Of a stretch of 64,000 nucleotides of DNA, positions 45,329-56,689 are shown piece after piece. Location: contig CM036179.1 in assembly GCA_020631735.1 (NCBI GenBank), forward strand, positions 28,511,063-28,575,062, read 5' to 3'. This DNA comes from Saccharum officinarum. Taxonomy: Eukaryota > Streptophyta > Magnoliopsida > Poales > Poaceae. Below the pieces are notes generated by a model that saw only the letters and a program-made list of their open reading frames with translations, searched no databases and was not told the origin of the DNA. The first letter of the stretch is position 1; every line of letters starts with the position of its first letter. Made by a program: the position numbers and the translations under genes.

Positions 45329-47983
45329 ATAATATGGGTGAGAAAATCAGAAGTATAAATGTAGCATTTAAGCATTTCAGACAAAAAAGTGAAGTTGCTT
45401 TAACCTATGAAAGGATTGTTCATCTTATTTAATGTATCAATGTTTACATGATTATGATTATCATCTTCTAAAGATAAAGATATGCAATATTTTAGCTCAT
45501 TTGGTTAAGACTGAGATCAAGAGAATGGTGCTATGAATAAACTTAAAGTACAAATCGTGTTGAGTTAATCAGGTTGAATCAATTAAACTTGTAACTCTAA
45601 CATGTTTGTATCTTCATTTATGTCCATACCAAGATCAAGAGAAAAACGATGACCACTTACCTTAAGATGTTACCTTCATTATGAAAGCATAATGGTATCA
45701 TGTGATGAAGGGTAGATGACTTTCATTGGTCCTTTCCTTTCTTGTATCTTGGGTTGTTCATGAGCATCTTGTCTCATATGTTGCACTCCTTTCTCACTCT
45801 TCAGACCTTCTGCTTCTCTCGTTAATTATTTCTTCTTCGCAAGGGATTAGTAGAGAACACATACCCAAAGGAGTATACAAATAATTTAAAGTAAGTATAA
45901 TGTTATCAATGATTCATCTATAGCCCATCATATGCTTTTATTGTTCACCACTACTTCAACTTTTCAACAAGGTTAATGGCAAGGATATGTGTAATTGCTT
46001 TGAAGAACACCGCTAGTCTTGATTTATTTCTACGAATGATCTCCTAACATTCCTAATGAATTTGAATATTTTCCTATAAGGGCTAGTCCACATATGCAAC
46101 CAAATTCTATATAAGTATGTTCTGATTTAATAGTTATGTTCAAGTGATGTTCCAAAGCATACTTATCACAGAACAAGGAAGATGCAAGATTAAAGGGGAT
46201 TCATTCGAGTAGAAACAATGATATGTATGGTGAATTAAAGAAGCATATAATTTAGCAAGTTAAGCATGGCATAAAGGTAAAGATGACCAAGATAAATTAG
46301 CAACATGGTATAAGATGTTGAATGTATTTTAATGTTGCATAATGCTTGGATGAAATTACCTTTATCTTTCCTTCTTTTGAAGTACATAGTGACAAACTTA
46401 CCTGAACAAGGAAGTTTACCAGTTGGTGTGAGTTCGTGATCCATTGAGCAAGGCCTTTCGAGACACCATAGGTATACCATTGATCTAGAATGCATGGTGG
46501 CATCATCATCTTGGTCCTTGTTGCCGACATATGAGATGGTGTCTTCGAGGGTGATGAAGATAGAACATTGATTTGCTGATATAAAATGAATTGCTCCCTG
46601 CTTCTCATCAACATCCTAGTCTTGAGTTCTGGAAAGGCTCAATCCTTGGTTGCCTTCATTGTTACTCATGACTGATTGATTCGTCTGTTCACTTCTTATG
46701 TGTAAGTGCTTCTATTGTAAATCCTTCTTGTGGCACTTGTCTAATTTCCTCTTATTCATTCCATTGCTGAAGTGGTGGTTTGGTTATTCATAGACTTATA
46801 CTAAACTATGGACAGGCACAACTTATATTCACTCTTTCCTGCAAAATGTTAATGGACACATACCTGAGGGAATATAGCAAATTTGAAATACGAGTTTTGT
46901 TGTCCATACTTTTTGCGACTTTTCCTCTATGCTAATGAAATGATGGTTTTTAGAATTACTTTAGCATTGATTTTGTCTAGCATGTGTTACGTGGTTGCTG
47001 CATTATAACAAGGTTCAAGGTAAAGATAACTAGCAACAAAAGATAAGTGAATGAACTTTGATACTTACAGTCCTTCCTTCTATGAGGAATGAGCTGGTCT
47101 TCTTTGTGCAAAGTTATTGGAGTTCACTTGCCTTGATTCTTCTCCAACATGAAATCATCTCTTGACTTACCCAGATTAAATTTGAAAATTTCCTGCAGAG
47201 GTTAGTTCGACAAAATAACCAGTATCTACTAAAGCATACTATCAGTTCAAAAATCAACCTAGACACCACGTCAAATTCGATTCAGGAAAGCATTTTAACC
47301 TAAGCACCACGCTGAATTTAAAAGCCTTTAAAAGTACCCTATAGCAGTACTTCCAAACCAAGGCATACTATAGCAAACAAAAGTAGCATGAAAGCATTAC
47401 AGAGATTTATTCAAACAAAGATGAAAGAGCATGATTATGGTGAGACTTTTTTTCTTTTCTTTTTTTATGCAAGCGACATGGATGAGTGCAAGGAACTAGA
47501 CATGTTGTGGATTTGATACGAGAAAACATAAACTAAAGAGAGTAGATGCATGGATTATTCAACGTAAACATGCAATGGAATGCAAGAATTAAAAAGGTAA
47601 CTACTCATAAAGTTTAAAGTCCATGAGCAAGACTATCTCACCTTTCTTGATCATACTTACCATGTCTCACATGATGGAATTTGTGAGTGATGCAACATCT
47701 ATGTTCCCGTCACTTGAGATGTGATTTGAATTCTTGTGATGATGACCTTTTCTCTAATCTACACATGGTTAGAATAATATATATGCGTGTACATAAACCT
47801 ATGAGATGGCAGGGTTCCAATGTTTCTCTTATCTTTTCTTGTGGAAGTTTGCCGTAAGGTAAAAATGGCGACTATTGTCCTGTCTATTCCACAACTCAAC
47901 AGAACAGGGGTAATCCTACTAAAGCTAGTGGTACATTAAATTTGCAGACATCAAGATCATTATCAAAATCTTTACGCCAATTG
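45329..47983 (-). other. Internal region, right part, non-coding
   Basis: AT-rich DNA between the nested insert and the primer-binding-like site. Minus-strand frames at 46614-46235 are short, overlapping and without a recognisable domain. No gag-like start is visible. Confidence 0.55.
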
Positions 47984-48003
47984 CGTCCCTAGCAACGGTG
48001 CCA
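47984..48003 (-). other. Primer-binding-like site (tRNA-Asp type, degenerate)
   Basis: The minus strand reads TGGCACCGTTGCTAGGGACG, seven bases inside the right LTR. It closely resembles the site complementary to plant tRNA-Asp used by Athila-type elements, with a few changes. Confidence 0.6.
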
Positions 48004-48010
48004 AAAAGCT

Positions 48011-49434
48011 TGTTAGTAATTGTTAACGCACACAGAAAATTCCGCAAGTGCACGAATACCGTTATATCTTTTACCCAGGAGTATTCCAGAGTATCGTATT
48101 TATCCACAGGGAAACAATGGTTAAAGATGCTAATAATTCACCATCATGCATCTACTAACTTAATATACCAACTAGACTAAAGTAGGGGTAAATGATAAAT
48201 GATAGGAGTTATGCATAATGACACACACATAGGAGAATTCCATGATAAAAGAGTAGTATAACTAAATTGAGAGGACAACAGGAGAGTTAAAGGTTCCTAA
48301 ATACTTCTCTATTACTTTGGTTCTGTGATAACTGAAATATAGGCAGATATAGCAATCACACAATAACACTTTGGAGCAACAATACCTTTCTGACTATCGA
48401 AAAGACTAGAAAAGAGTAGTCGGGGGAAGGCTGCCAAAAAGCCCTATGAACACCAATCCAAATGTGGTGTGGATTACAAAGGCCTGGTCAGAGCTGTCAC
48501 CTCTAGGGTACCACAACTATCTATGGGACTGGGCGCAATCTCAGGTAACCTATAGTCTGGACACCATGTCTACACTAGCGATTACTACTCTAGTCACACG
48601 TGATAACTAGCGCACTCAATACGAGCAGAGATCCCATGTAAAAGTATAACAACTATACTAACCACATATATGAAGGCATAAAAGTAAATAGAGAAGATAA
48701 ATATATTAAAGGATAAGTCTTGCAAAGGTAAGATACAAAGATATACTAGACCTCCGAAAAATTCTCTAGAACCTGAGCGTAGCCTGATTCTCCCTAACTC
48801 TCAACTAGAACTAATCTACTACATTGGAGAGTCTAGCCCTAATTCTCTAGTATTGTGCCTCGATCTGAATGAGAGATGGCCTCCTGGAGGGGGTAGGGGG
48901 CATCCTTATATCAGCCGAGGTGGAGTAGAGACCAAGTAACTGCCACATCATCAATCCGTGTGACCTCCCTCGACCACCGTTGGATAAACCGACTTCAATT
49001 GGACGTAGATGGGACCCTAGGAGGCGTAGGAGGAATATTCTAGAAGCTCAGGGCGAGGTAGCGCAGCCAAGGGCCGGCCGGCCCCACCTGTCAGCCAATC
49101 GGGGTCCGCTTCGGTTTGGTGTCTTCTGGTGTCCTCTGGAATCTTCTAGTGTATGCGTGGTCGCAGATTGATATCTTTTTATTTCGAACTCCAAATATAG
49201 CAAGTAATATATGCGTTTCAATAGTCTCGACGAGCCCTTCGCAATGGTGCACTCCAATTCATCATTTGAGTTACTTTTATTCTATGAAAAATTGCATATC
49301 CTACAAGACAAATGAGATCACCAAAACTCATGGAACTTGTTAGAATCAAATCCTAGTTCTATGTGTATTCTTTCATTTGTACCATTTCTTATGTTTATTT
49401 AACTATAAAATGTTGACGTTATCCACCGTCAACA
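48011..49434 (-). repeat. Right (5') LTR of the non-coding element
   Basis: 1424 bp, direct repeat of 34762-36179, ending ccgtcaaca before the cttag target duplication. Confidence 0.92.
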
Positions 49435-49439
49435 CTTAG

Positions 49440-49879
49440 TACCGTATGTACATCTATACACATCTTTGTTCGTTTACACACTGGCTACCGAATTCTAAGA
49501 CTTCAATACGACGAAGATGTACCATATAGGTTGGGGACCCGAAAAACAAACAAACAACCAAACAACTAAATTAGCATGCGTGAGAATTATAAATTACCCA
49601 TATTTAACTAGAATTATTTATACAAGTGGTTAAACACCAACAAATTGAATTGTTTTGAAACCTGGACATAATTTGCATAATTTTCACAAGCATTGCTTAT
49701 TTTAGTATTTTCCATGGAATTTTCTGTGAATCCCATTGGAGTTCGATCTTTAGGATAAAATTTTGAAGTCTAGTTCAATATTACCTCCTGCAAAACTTAT
49801 GCACGAAGGCTCATGGATTGTGAAACATATGGTTCACCATGTTTTTCACTGTAACACTTTAACATGTTATGAACACATT
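49440..49879. other. Intergenic, no feature
   Basis: AT-rich DNA right of the nested LTR cluster; nothing recognised. Confidence 0.3.
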
Positions 49880-50745
49880 TTATTCAAACAACAAGTTCCA
49901 CGTGATGGAGCCAAGGAGGGGCCAGCGGGGCCGAAAAACCCCCTAGGGTCGCCCGATCCTACCAGTGGGCCCTATTGCCCCCAATCCCTATGAAAGCCAA
50001 TAAACACACTCCTAAGTGATTTCTACCATTGGATATGTGACGTGTTTTCTTTGGACGGCTCTACACATTTCACATGGATTGAATGACCCACAAGTCAAGT
50101 ACCAGAACATCCAAGTGACCCCACCAAAACTTACACACATAAGAAGGAAGGACCAAGCCCCCTACTTTTTAAGGGGACCTCCTGTCATAGGAGGGTCGCC
50201 CCCATGGTCAACCTACACCCTCAGTCTTCTCCACCGCCTTTCTCTAGTCAACATAGAAGCAAGCACAAGTGTAGTGGATCTCCACCCTCCATCTTATGGT
50301 AGTTTGATCCAAAGGAGTTAGATTTAGGGGCCTACATCCATCACTATAAGGTGGTACCCCCGTACTTCCAAGAGATGAACACCACTCCAAGAAGTAGAGA
50401 GATCCATTACTACCTTTGTATCTAGTAAGATAGTATAGTATGGAAGTTAGAGTGAGTAGTGAGCTAGTCTCAAGTTTCCCGAATTAGTCTTTTTTGAAAG
50501 TTTGGTATAGTTCTTGTATCATTTTCCCTTTTAGTAAGACTTTACTTCATTTAATATTTATCTTCTCTACTTTTTTTGTGTTTACTTTGTGCAACATACC
50601 TTATGTTGTGTTGTAGTGGTATAACCAGGATCTCTCATTTTTTAATATTCTAGTCGCTGCTTTTCCTGTGGATAAAATAACTAATGATATCTTGGAATAC
50701 TCCTGAGTGAAGTGCTAACGGTATCTTGGATAAAATAACAATGTA
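49880..50745 (+). mobile_element. Truncated LTR remnant, plus strand
   Basis: The end of this stretch (cctgtggataaa, then cttggaatactcctgagtg, then aacggtatc) matches in order the corresponding part of the LTRs at 34762 and 48011 read on the minus strand. Upstream sequence has LTR-leader texture (ctccaccctcc, a split TATA-like region near 50300-50500). The 3' end and internal region are missing. Confidence 0.45.
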
Positions 50746-51460
50746 GACTAAAAACCAATATATTTGCACTTCGAGAACTAATATGATTACCTTAAGAAGA
50801 AAATTATTCTAAAATTTTATCACCTAAATTAGAAGAAAAACATGACTATGAGTACAAAGTACTAGAAGTCTGAAATACTATACAAATAATTAATTTGGAT
50901 TAAAGATGAACAAGGAAAAAATACCTCGGGCCTAGACATGAACTGAGACAACTGATCGGCGATCGCAATTCGCAAGAAGGCAAGAACTAAGATGTCATCG
51001 TTGTGGAGCCCTGCCTGGTCGCCGTCATCGTGCGTCGTGTCCATGGCTTTGGCAGTCCAGCTCTCTGCGGCGGCGCGGCTCGTCGGCTCTGCATGTGTGC
51101 GTAGGCGCATCGCGATCTCTCAAGTCACAATCAGAGTGTGCGGCCACGGCGTGGCTCCTCGCCTCCTCTGTTCCGGTCTGCCCGAGGGCCGTGGGGAAGG
51201 GAACTTGGGAAAGAAAGACCGACGTTGTCTTCTTGGGCCGCTTGGCCAGTTCTCTGCCTCTCTTCTGTCTTCTCATTAGTTTGCTAATGCCTAATGGACT
51301 AGAGGGACCGGGGGTTTGTATACCTAGGCTTGGGCCCCTCCCCCGCCTGGGCCCTCGGCCGTCGCACCCCGTGCCCTACCCCTAGGGCCGGCACTGGCAT
51401 TCTATTGCTTTTGTATTTAGAAATTCAACAAAAGGCAACAAGATATTATGTCATTGTAGA
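50746..51460. other. Intergenic with GC-rich patch and possible hAT end
   Basis: A GC-rich patch (about 50990-51280) is open on both strands (minus-strand words DILVLAFLRIAIADQLSQF) and could be a captured exon of unknown identity. The minus strand at 51396 starts cagtgccggccctagggg, like many plant hAT termini, but no partner end or 8-bp duplication was found. Confidence 0.3.
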
Positions 51461-51952
51461 AAGTGTGTTAACTCATTTTGGAAAGAGGCAAGTGAAGTCC
51501 ACCAGCTTTTGATATGCGATGGGTTTCTAAAAGGATATAAAACATGGAACTTAAATGGAGAAGATAGCTCTTCTGTGAATTATGGGAGTTATGATGTTGT
51601 GAGGTTATAGAGGATTCTAGTGAACATGATGGAATTAATATATGATTTTCCTAGACACTTAGCTAGTGGTGTATAGATGATAGAGGAGATTTGATGACAA
51701 CAGTTCTATTCTGGAGCCTTGTCTAAGTTAGTTGCCATTCAAAAGTTGGTACTAGAAAATAACAAAGAGTTATACCCGAATTGCAAGAAATATACATAGC
51801 TAAGGTTCCTTGTAAGATTACTCCACATCGAAGTCCTTGGAGTATGGTCTGATAGATCTATTAACCCGCTACTTGATCTACTTATGGAGATAATGAAAAC
51901 AATGATGCATCTGGTGAGGGTGAATACTTGCTTGTAGATAGGCATGATGTAG
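51461..51952 (+). pseudogene. CACTA (En/Spm) transposase fragment, N-terminal part
   Basis: One frame encodes KCVNSFWKEASEVHQ, then LLICDGFLKGYKTWNLNGE, then (51710 on) ALSKLVAIQKLVLENNKELY and FLVRLLHIEVLGVWSDRS. These correspond to the transposase-associated zinc-finger domain and the following helical segment at the start of TNP2-type CACTA transposases. The frame is broken by several stops, including TAG after VVRL and TAG after KKYT. The catalytic TNP2 domain is absent; a tandem array begins 30 bp downstream. Confidence 0.75.
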
Positions 51953-51980
51953 CCTGAACTGTGCGGTCTCGTTAGTGTAG

Positions 51981-52197
51981 CCCCCGTAGTGTAGCTCCAT
52001 GCAACCCCATCACATCAGTGTATCCATCCCCACCAATGTACCCCTTGTAGTGTAGTCCAATGCAACCCCATCTCATCATTGTAGCCCCACCAATAATGCA
52101 GCCCGTGCAGTGCAGCTCCATGCAACCCCACCAGTTCAGTCCTATTAGTGTAGCACCACCAATGCATTCCCTGTAGTGCAGCCCCATGTAGCACAAC
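51981..52197. repeat. Degenerate tandem array, about 60-bp unit
   Basis: About 3.5 units built around gtagtgtagctccatgcaac and cccacca(a)tgta, diverged from each other by substitutions and small indels. It follows directly on the CACTA fragment and may be a subterminal repeat array of that element. Confidence 0.6.
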
Positions 52198-53569
52198 TAA
52201 TGAATGATGATGCTCCTCGTTGTCTACATGATGAACATGTAATCCTCTTGTCCATTGTACAAAGTTTCTAAACGTAAATGTATTACTTGCTTTATCATTG
52301 ATTCAATTCTCGTAAATGCATTATTTGCTTCTAATTGGAAGGGATATGATGTTATATGAACTGCTGAGATCCAATGCACCTGTGGCTAAGGGAACAATTA
52401 TTTCAACAAATCATAAAAAACATTCTTGGAGGTGAAGCTCTTGGAAAAATTTGTGAAGTTGTTGTGAATTATGTGCTAAAAAGGGATGGAGTTCTGCCTC
52501 GTACTTTTACTGGTGTGGAGAAGATGGATGGTGCTTATAGGTTGTCAATTTTGTGGCCATACAAGAGAGTAATAAACTATTCTTGTCATTATTTCTTGTT
52601 TTCTCATATGTGATCAATGACCATACTTCTGTTAGTGATATTTGTGATAGTTGAAAGTTTAGCAAGGCACCAAAATCGTCCCAGGGTATTTATGGTATGT
52701 TATTCTTAGCTGGCTTGTTTCTTGTTACAACATGGTCTCCAAATACGCTCATGACACATTCTTGCAACAGAGGCTACGAAACTCTAGATGATTTTGATAT
52801 TCATTTTTGGCTTAGATTTAGTTGCTGCAGTGATATAGTTTATTTGAATGAAAAATGGCTATGTAGTTCAGTTTTACTAACAAATTACACTTTGACTTTG
52901 TTCAGTTCAGGTGTGAGACTAGAGGTAGTGTGATGCTGGATCATGTCAACAACAAGCAGATGAATTAAAGTGCTCAAGGCTGCTCTTTTGTTTTGGAGTA
53001 ATTGGAGACGCTACAAAATGCGAGCATCATAGACCGCTGCATTATGACCTGTGGCTACCACTACCGTGCTGTTTGGTTTCTTGTGCAGTTATGCAAACGT
53101 AAACAACATCGGTTGCCAGCAAGTTCAAATCTATTCCCGCCGTTAACGTCCGCAGCTCAATTTCATTTACGTTTGCGTTTTCATTGGTACAACCAAAAGC
53201 TCGTACATGGGTACTTTTCCTTTTGTAAATATGTACTAGTAAAAATATTGGCTTCAATGAAAAGTTGAGATATGTTTTCCAATTTTATGGTTGATGTATA
53301 ATGCGAACCTCTATGGAGGTTGAACAAGCTTGAAATTATATGGTTAATATGAAATTAGTTATGTAATCTCGTGTCAGTTCCATGGATATTGTTGGTCAGT
53401 AAAAAAGAATACACCTTTAAACCACATAGCATGATAGATATGGTCACATGGCCATACAAAGATCCTGATGGCCAGATCCGAACTGATGAAGTTCGTATAT
53501 TTTTGTTGGCCTGCCGTAGTTTGCAGGTCCAAATAAACGACGGCGGTTAATCATTATAACTTCATTTAC
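52198..53569. other. Intergenic with an unidentified coding-like stretch
   Basis: 52374-52613 is open on the plus strand (words GGEALGKICEVVVNYVLKR and MDGAYRLSILWPYKR) and looks protein-like, but I do not recognise it and it has no clear start or flanking exons. The rest, to about 53569, is AT-rich with no feature. Confidence 0.3.
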
Positions 53570-54064
53570 ACTCTGATGGGCGCTACTGAAGAAACCAACG
53601 ACATCCTTTCTCAGAAAATGTACGTATTATATGGTGAACATGCAAGCAAGTGCAAAGCCGCCGTGGCCGTTCACTTCACCTTGAAAGAAAGTCAAGCAAC
53701 GATCCTCTGAAGTATGAACTCTGAAGAAGAAAAACGGCGAAGAAATGAAAGCACCGGCCATATACTTTTATCTCTCCGTCCAGAGATTGCACCGTAAGCA
53801 ATGCATGGCCAAGTGCAGGTTATAGTTATGTCTGGATTGCTTTATTCGATTGATGCGCTTAATTTATTTTACTAATCAGTCGTGATTAGGCTAAGGCGGA
53901 GTGTATATATACCGTATCCACCAGACCATCGCACAAATCATCACAACAAAATCAATCAAGTAGACACACACACACAAGACACTTGTAGTAGAACAAATAA
54001 ACCATTTCTAGCAGTCAGCATCACCGGCACAGCTCTAGTTTTGTGCAGTTTCCAGGCGATTGGT
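53570..54064 (+). promoter_or_regulatory. Upstream region of the expansin pseudogene, TATA box 53904-53911
   Basis: TATATATA at 53904-53911 lies 154 bp before the start codon. Blocks shared in order with the region before the second expansin gene include gaaaccaacgacatcctttc (about 53592), agattgcaccgtaagcaatg (about 53784) and cgtgattaggctaaggc just before the TATA box. The promoter was therefore duplicated along with the gene. Confidence 0.6.
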
Positions 54065-55001
54065 ATGGCTCTAGCTCGAGTTATTGCAGTCCTGTCGCTC
54101 GCAGTCGCCTGCATGCTGACCGTCGCCGCTGATGACGCCACCACCAGCAGTCCGTCGTCTCCGGCACCGACCGGATGGCTCAAGGCGAATGCCACGTTCT
54201 ACGGCGGCGCCGATGCCTCTGACACCATGGGTAAGTTGCTTTCTTATTTGCCATGGTGCAAGTATACTACTGGATACCGAAACTAGCAAGGGAAAAAGAA
54301 GAGAGAAAACTGTATAACGTGGCGTCCATATCCTTATGTGTCGCAGGAGGTGCGTGTGGGTACGGGAACCTGTACTCGCAGGGCTACGGCACAAGAACGG
54401 CGGCGCTGAGCACAGCGCTCTTCAACGATGGTGCCTCCTGCAGGCAGTGCTTCAAGATCGCGTGTGACCGCAAGAGGGCCAACCCGATGTTTTGCAAACC
54501 TGGCATCACGGTGACCGTCACGGCCACCAACTTCTGCCCGCCAAACTACGCGCTGCCCGGCAACAAAGGCGGCTGGTGCAACCCTCCTCGGCCGCACTTC
54601 GACATGGCGCAGCCGGCCTGGGAGAAGATCGGCGTCTACAGCGGCGGCATCATCCCCGTCATGTACAAAAGGTCTGCATGCTTTGCAGGGTTCCTTGTGT
54701 GAAGCGAGGTGGGGTGCGGTTCACAATCAACGGTCACGACTACTTCAATCTCGTGCTCGTGACCAATGTTGCATGTGCTGGCTCCATCAAGTCAATGGAT
54801 GTCAAGACCTCCAACTCCACTAGCTAGATACCAATGACACGAAACTGGGGTGCGAACTGACACTCTCTTGCATATCTTACAGGGCAGATGCTCTCGATTA
54901 GATTGACTGACACTGATGGGCAAACTATTGAATTCACGAACGTGGTGCCACGAGGATGGAAGTTTGGCCAAACATTTGCATCCAAGTTACAGTTCAAGTG
55001 A
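54065..55001 (+). pseudogene. Alpha-expansin pseudogene (copy 1)
   Basis: Exon 1 is 54065-54230 (signal peptide plus [16 protein letters not shown]) and exon 2 is 54347-54671 ([15 protein letters not shown], the HFD motif in [12 protein letters not shown]). The exon 3 homology is 54689-55001, ending SKLQFK. The gap between exons 2 and 3 is only 17 nt (54672-54688, gtctgcatgctttgcag). It keeps GT and AG ends but is too short to splice, and read through it shifts the frame to a stop at about 54700. Exon 3 also has TAG (54825-54827) and TGA (54858-54860) where the intact copy has Trp. CGQC has become CRQC. Expansins loosen cell walls without hydrolysis. This copy can at best give a truncated domain-1 protein. 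Confidence 0.9.
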
Positions 55002-56685
55002 GACTGAGAGCTCCGTGCAGGATTTTCTGTGCATAGTTATACATTAAATGCAATCATGATTGATATTCCAACACCAAAGAACTAGCAAATTATTGTTGGT
55101 CTTCACAACTCAGATTCCGGCATAATATAATTCTGAAAAAACTATACACTAAGATAATTAATGTAAGCTTTTCACTATTCTAATGGCCATTTATAATTAG
55201 AAACACTATTAAAGTGAAATAATATACTTCAACACCTGGGGCTTAGGAAATTGGTAATTGTTTGAGTGTATATGCTATCCATTTACTTGGTGATTTGAAC
55301 ACTTTCTTGTCACCTTGGCAAATTACAGATCGCTCTAGTTTTCTTGACAGCCAACCTCTAAGAAAATAATCCTTAAGGGCTAAAACCATTAAGGAAATGA
55401 ATTTCCTTGTGCTCGATATGTACTTGGTAAAATTTGCTTGAGGGTTGGTTGCCAAGAATCATTTCCTTGGCAGGTTTTGGCTACCAAGGTAATTTAGCTC
55501 TGTGGTAGTGCAAGCAAGTTATGTACATATCTTACCAAGAAACAATACTATGAAATGTATGTTTAAAGATGAGTGAACAACTTTTTAGAGGCACCTTCAC
55601 CTCCCACATGTGGTCTAACTTAATCAAGAATTTTCACAGCCCGCCTTTGGAAATGAATCACAGAAAAAGACAATCTGGTGAGCATGTTGAGCCTCTGGCG
55701 AACCTGCCATCACAATTGCCACAGTAGTTCCCATGTAGTGCTGTCGTAGCCCCAGTCCACGCCGCAGTAGTTAGATCCGAGGTATGGATGGCCAGATCCA
55801 TGTGTCGGTAGAGGGGAGGTAGCATCTCGCGTATCGGCAGATTGCATCGGTGGGAGGAAGCCGACAATGTGGAGGATAGGAGGTGGCCTATGCACAAGTA
55901 GTAGACGTGGGTGGAGGAGCTATCGTCATTGTGAGAGTTCGAGCACATGCCGGAGACACCATCATTGTTGCCCTATGATGAGAGGAAGAGATGGTAAGAA
56001 AGAGAGGAGACAAGGGATGGCAGCATTGGAGGAGATGATGAGTCGTTCATGATGTATAGCAGCATGGATCGACTCGATTCGGTTGCATCTGCCTCATTGA
56101 AGGCTAGATGTATTGTGCCACCACCAAGGTGGTGAGAGAATGGGTACACCGCTAGTGTGGAAGAGGAAGGGGTGGGACGGGTGTGGTGGCTAGGGTGGGG
56201 TGGGCATGAGTGGGTGGACGACGTGGCGATGGAGCCAACATTGGCAATTGGAGAATAGAGGGGACAAGGGAGAGGTGAGAGACGACCGCACATGCAAATG
56301 AGGGAGGTAGAGAGAGAGAGAGAGAGAGGTGGGAGGCTAGTTAGGGTTAAGTGTGTGACGGCTTGGTGTTGGATTTAATGGGTTAGGCTCCAATTTACAG
56401 AGGCGTGCCTCTTATGGGTGTTGATAGGCAAAAAGGGATCCAAGAGTTGAAGATGGATTGAAAAAAATCTTTAAACAAGAAAAGGAACAAAATGGATGAA
56501 ATTTAGAGCAATTTGGGCAAATTTGCAAACTTTCCAAAAAAATCTGCCCTAGGCCAGTTTGGCAAACTGGCTCATGCTGGTTTCTAAAATCGGCGTAGGC
56601 CAGTTTTGGTAGACTCCGCTGCCATGTCTTGTACAAACTGGCCCAGACCGATATTCGAAACTGGCCAAGGTCAGTTTTATTAATC
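55002..56685. other. Inter-expansin spacer, possible CACTA-like remnant
   Basis: Short GAGGCRYGCCTC-like words near 55590 and 56398-56415 recall CACTA subterminal repeats, but termini are absent. Positions 56540-56680 repeat the word ggccagttt in both orientations. No gene is supported. Confidence 0.3.
56309..56328. repeat. AG microsatellite
   Basis: Ten AG units in a row within the spacer. Confidence 0.85.
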
Positions 56686-56689
56686 CGAG

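Larger units (their letters stand above)
34762..49434 (-). mobile_element. Non-coding LTR retrotransposon hosting two nested insertions
   Basis: Target duplication cttag at 34757-34761 and 49435-49439. LTRs of 1418 bp (34762-36179) and 1424 bp (48011-49434) begin tgttrgtaattgttaacgc and end ccaccgtcaaca. On the minus strand, a primer-binding-like site (47984-48003) lies next to the right LTR and a polypurine tract (taggggga) next to the left LTR, so the element runs leftward. Subtracting the nested insert (38146-45328), the internal region is about 4.65 kb with no gag, protease, RT or integrase. It must have moved in trans. LTR divergence looks like several percent (roughly 7-9% over the first 400 bp by eye), so it is much older than the element at 14087. 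Confidence 0.9.

Noticed and set aside
51390..51404. hAT element ending at 51396
   Set aside because: Only one hAT-like terminus; the 8 bp beyond it do not recur at any plausible left end that I could find.
54065..55001. First expansin as a functional gene
   Set aside because: A 17-nt unspliceable gap shifts the frame, and two further stops replace Trp codons in exon 3.
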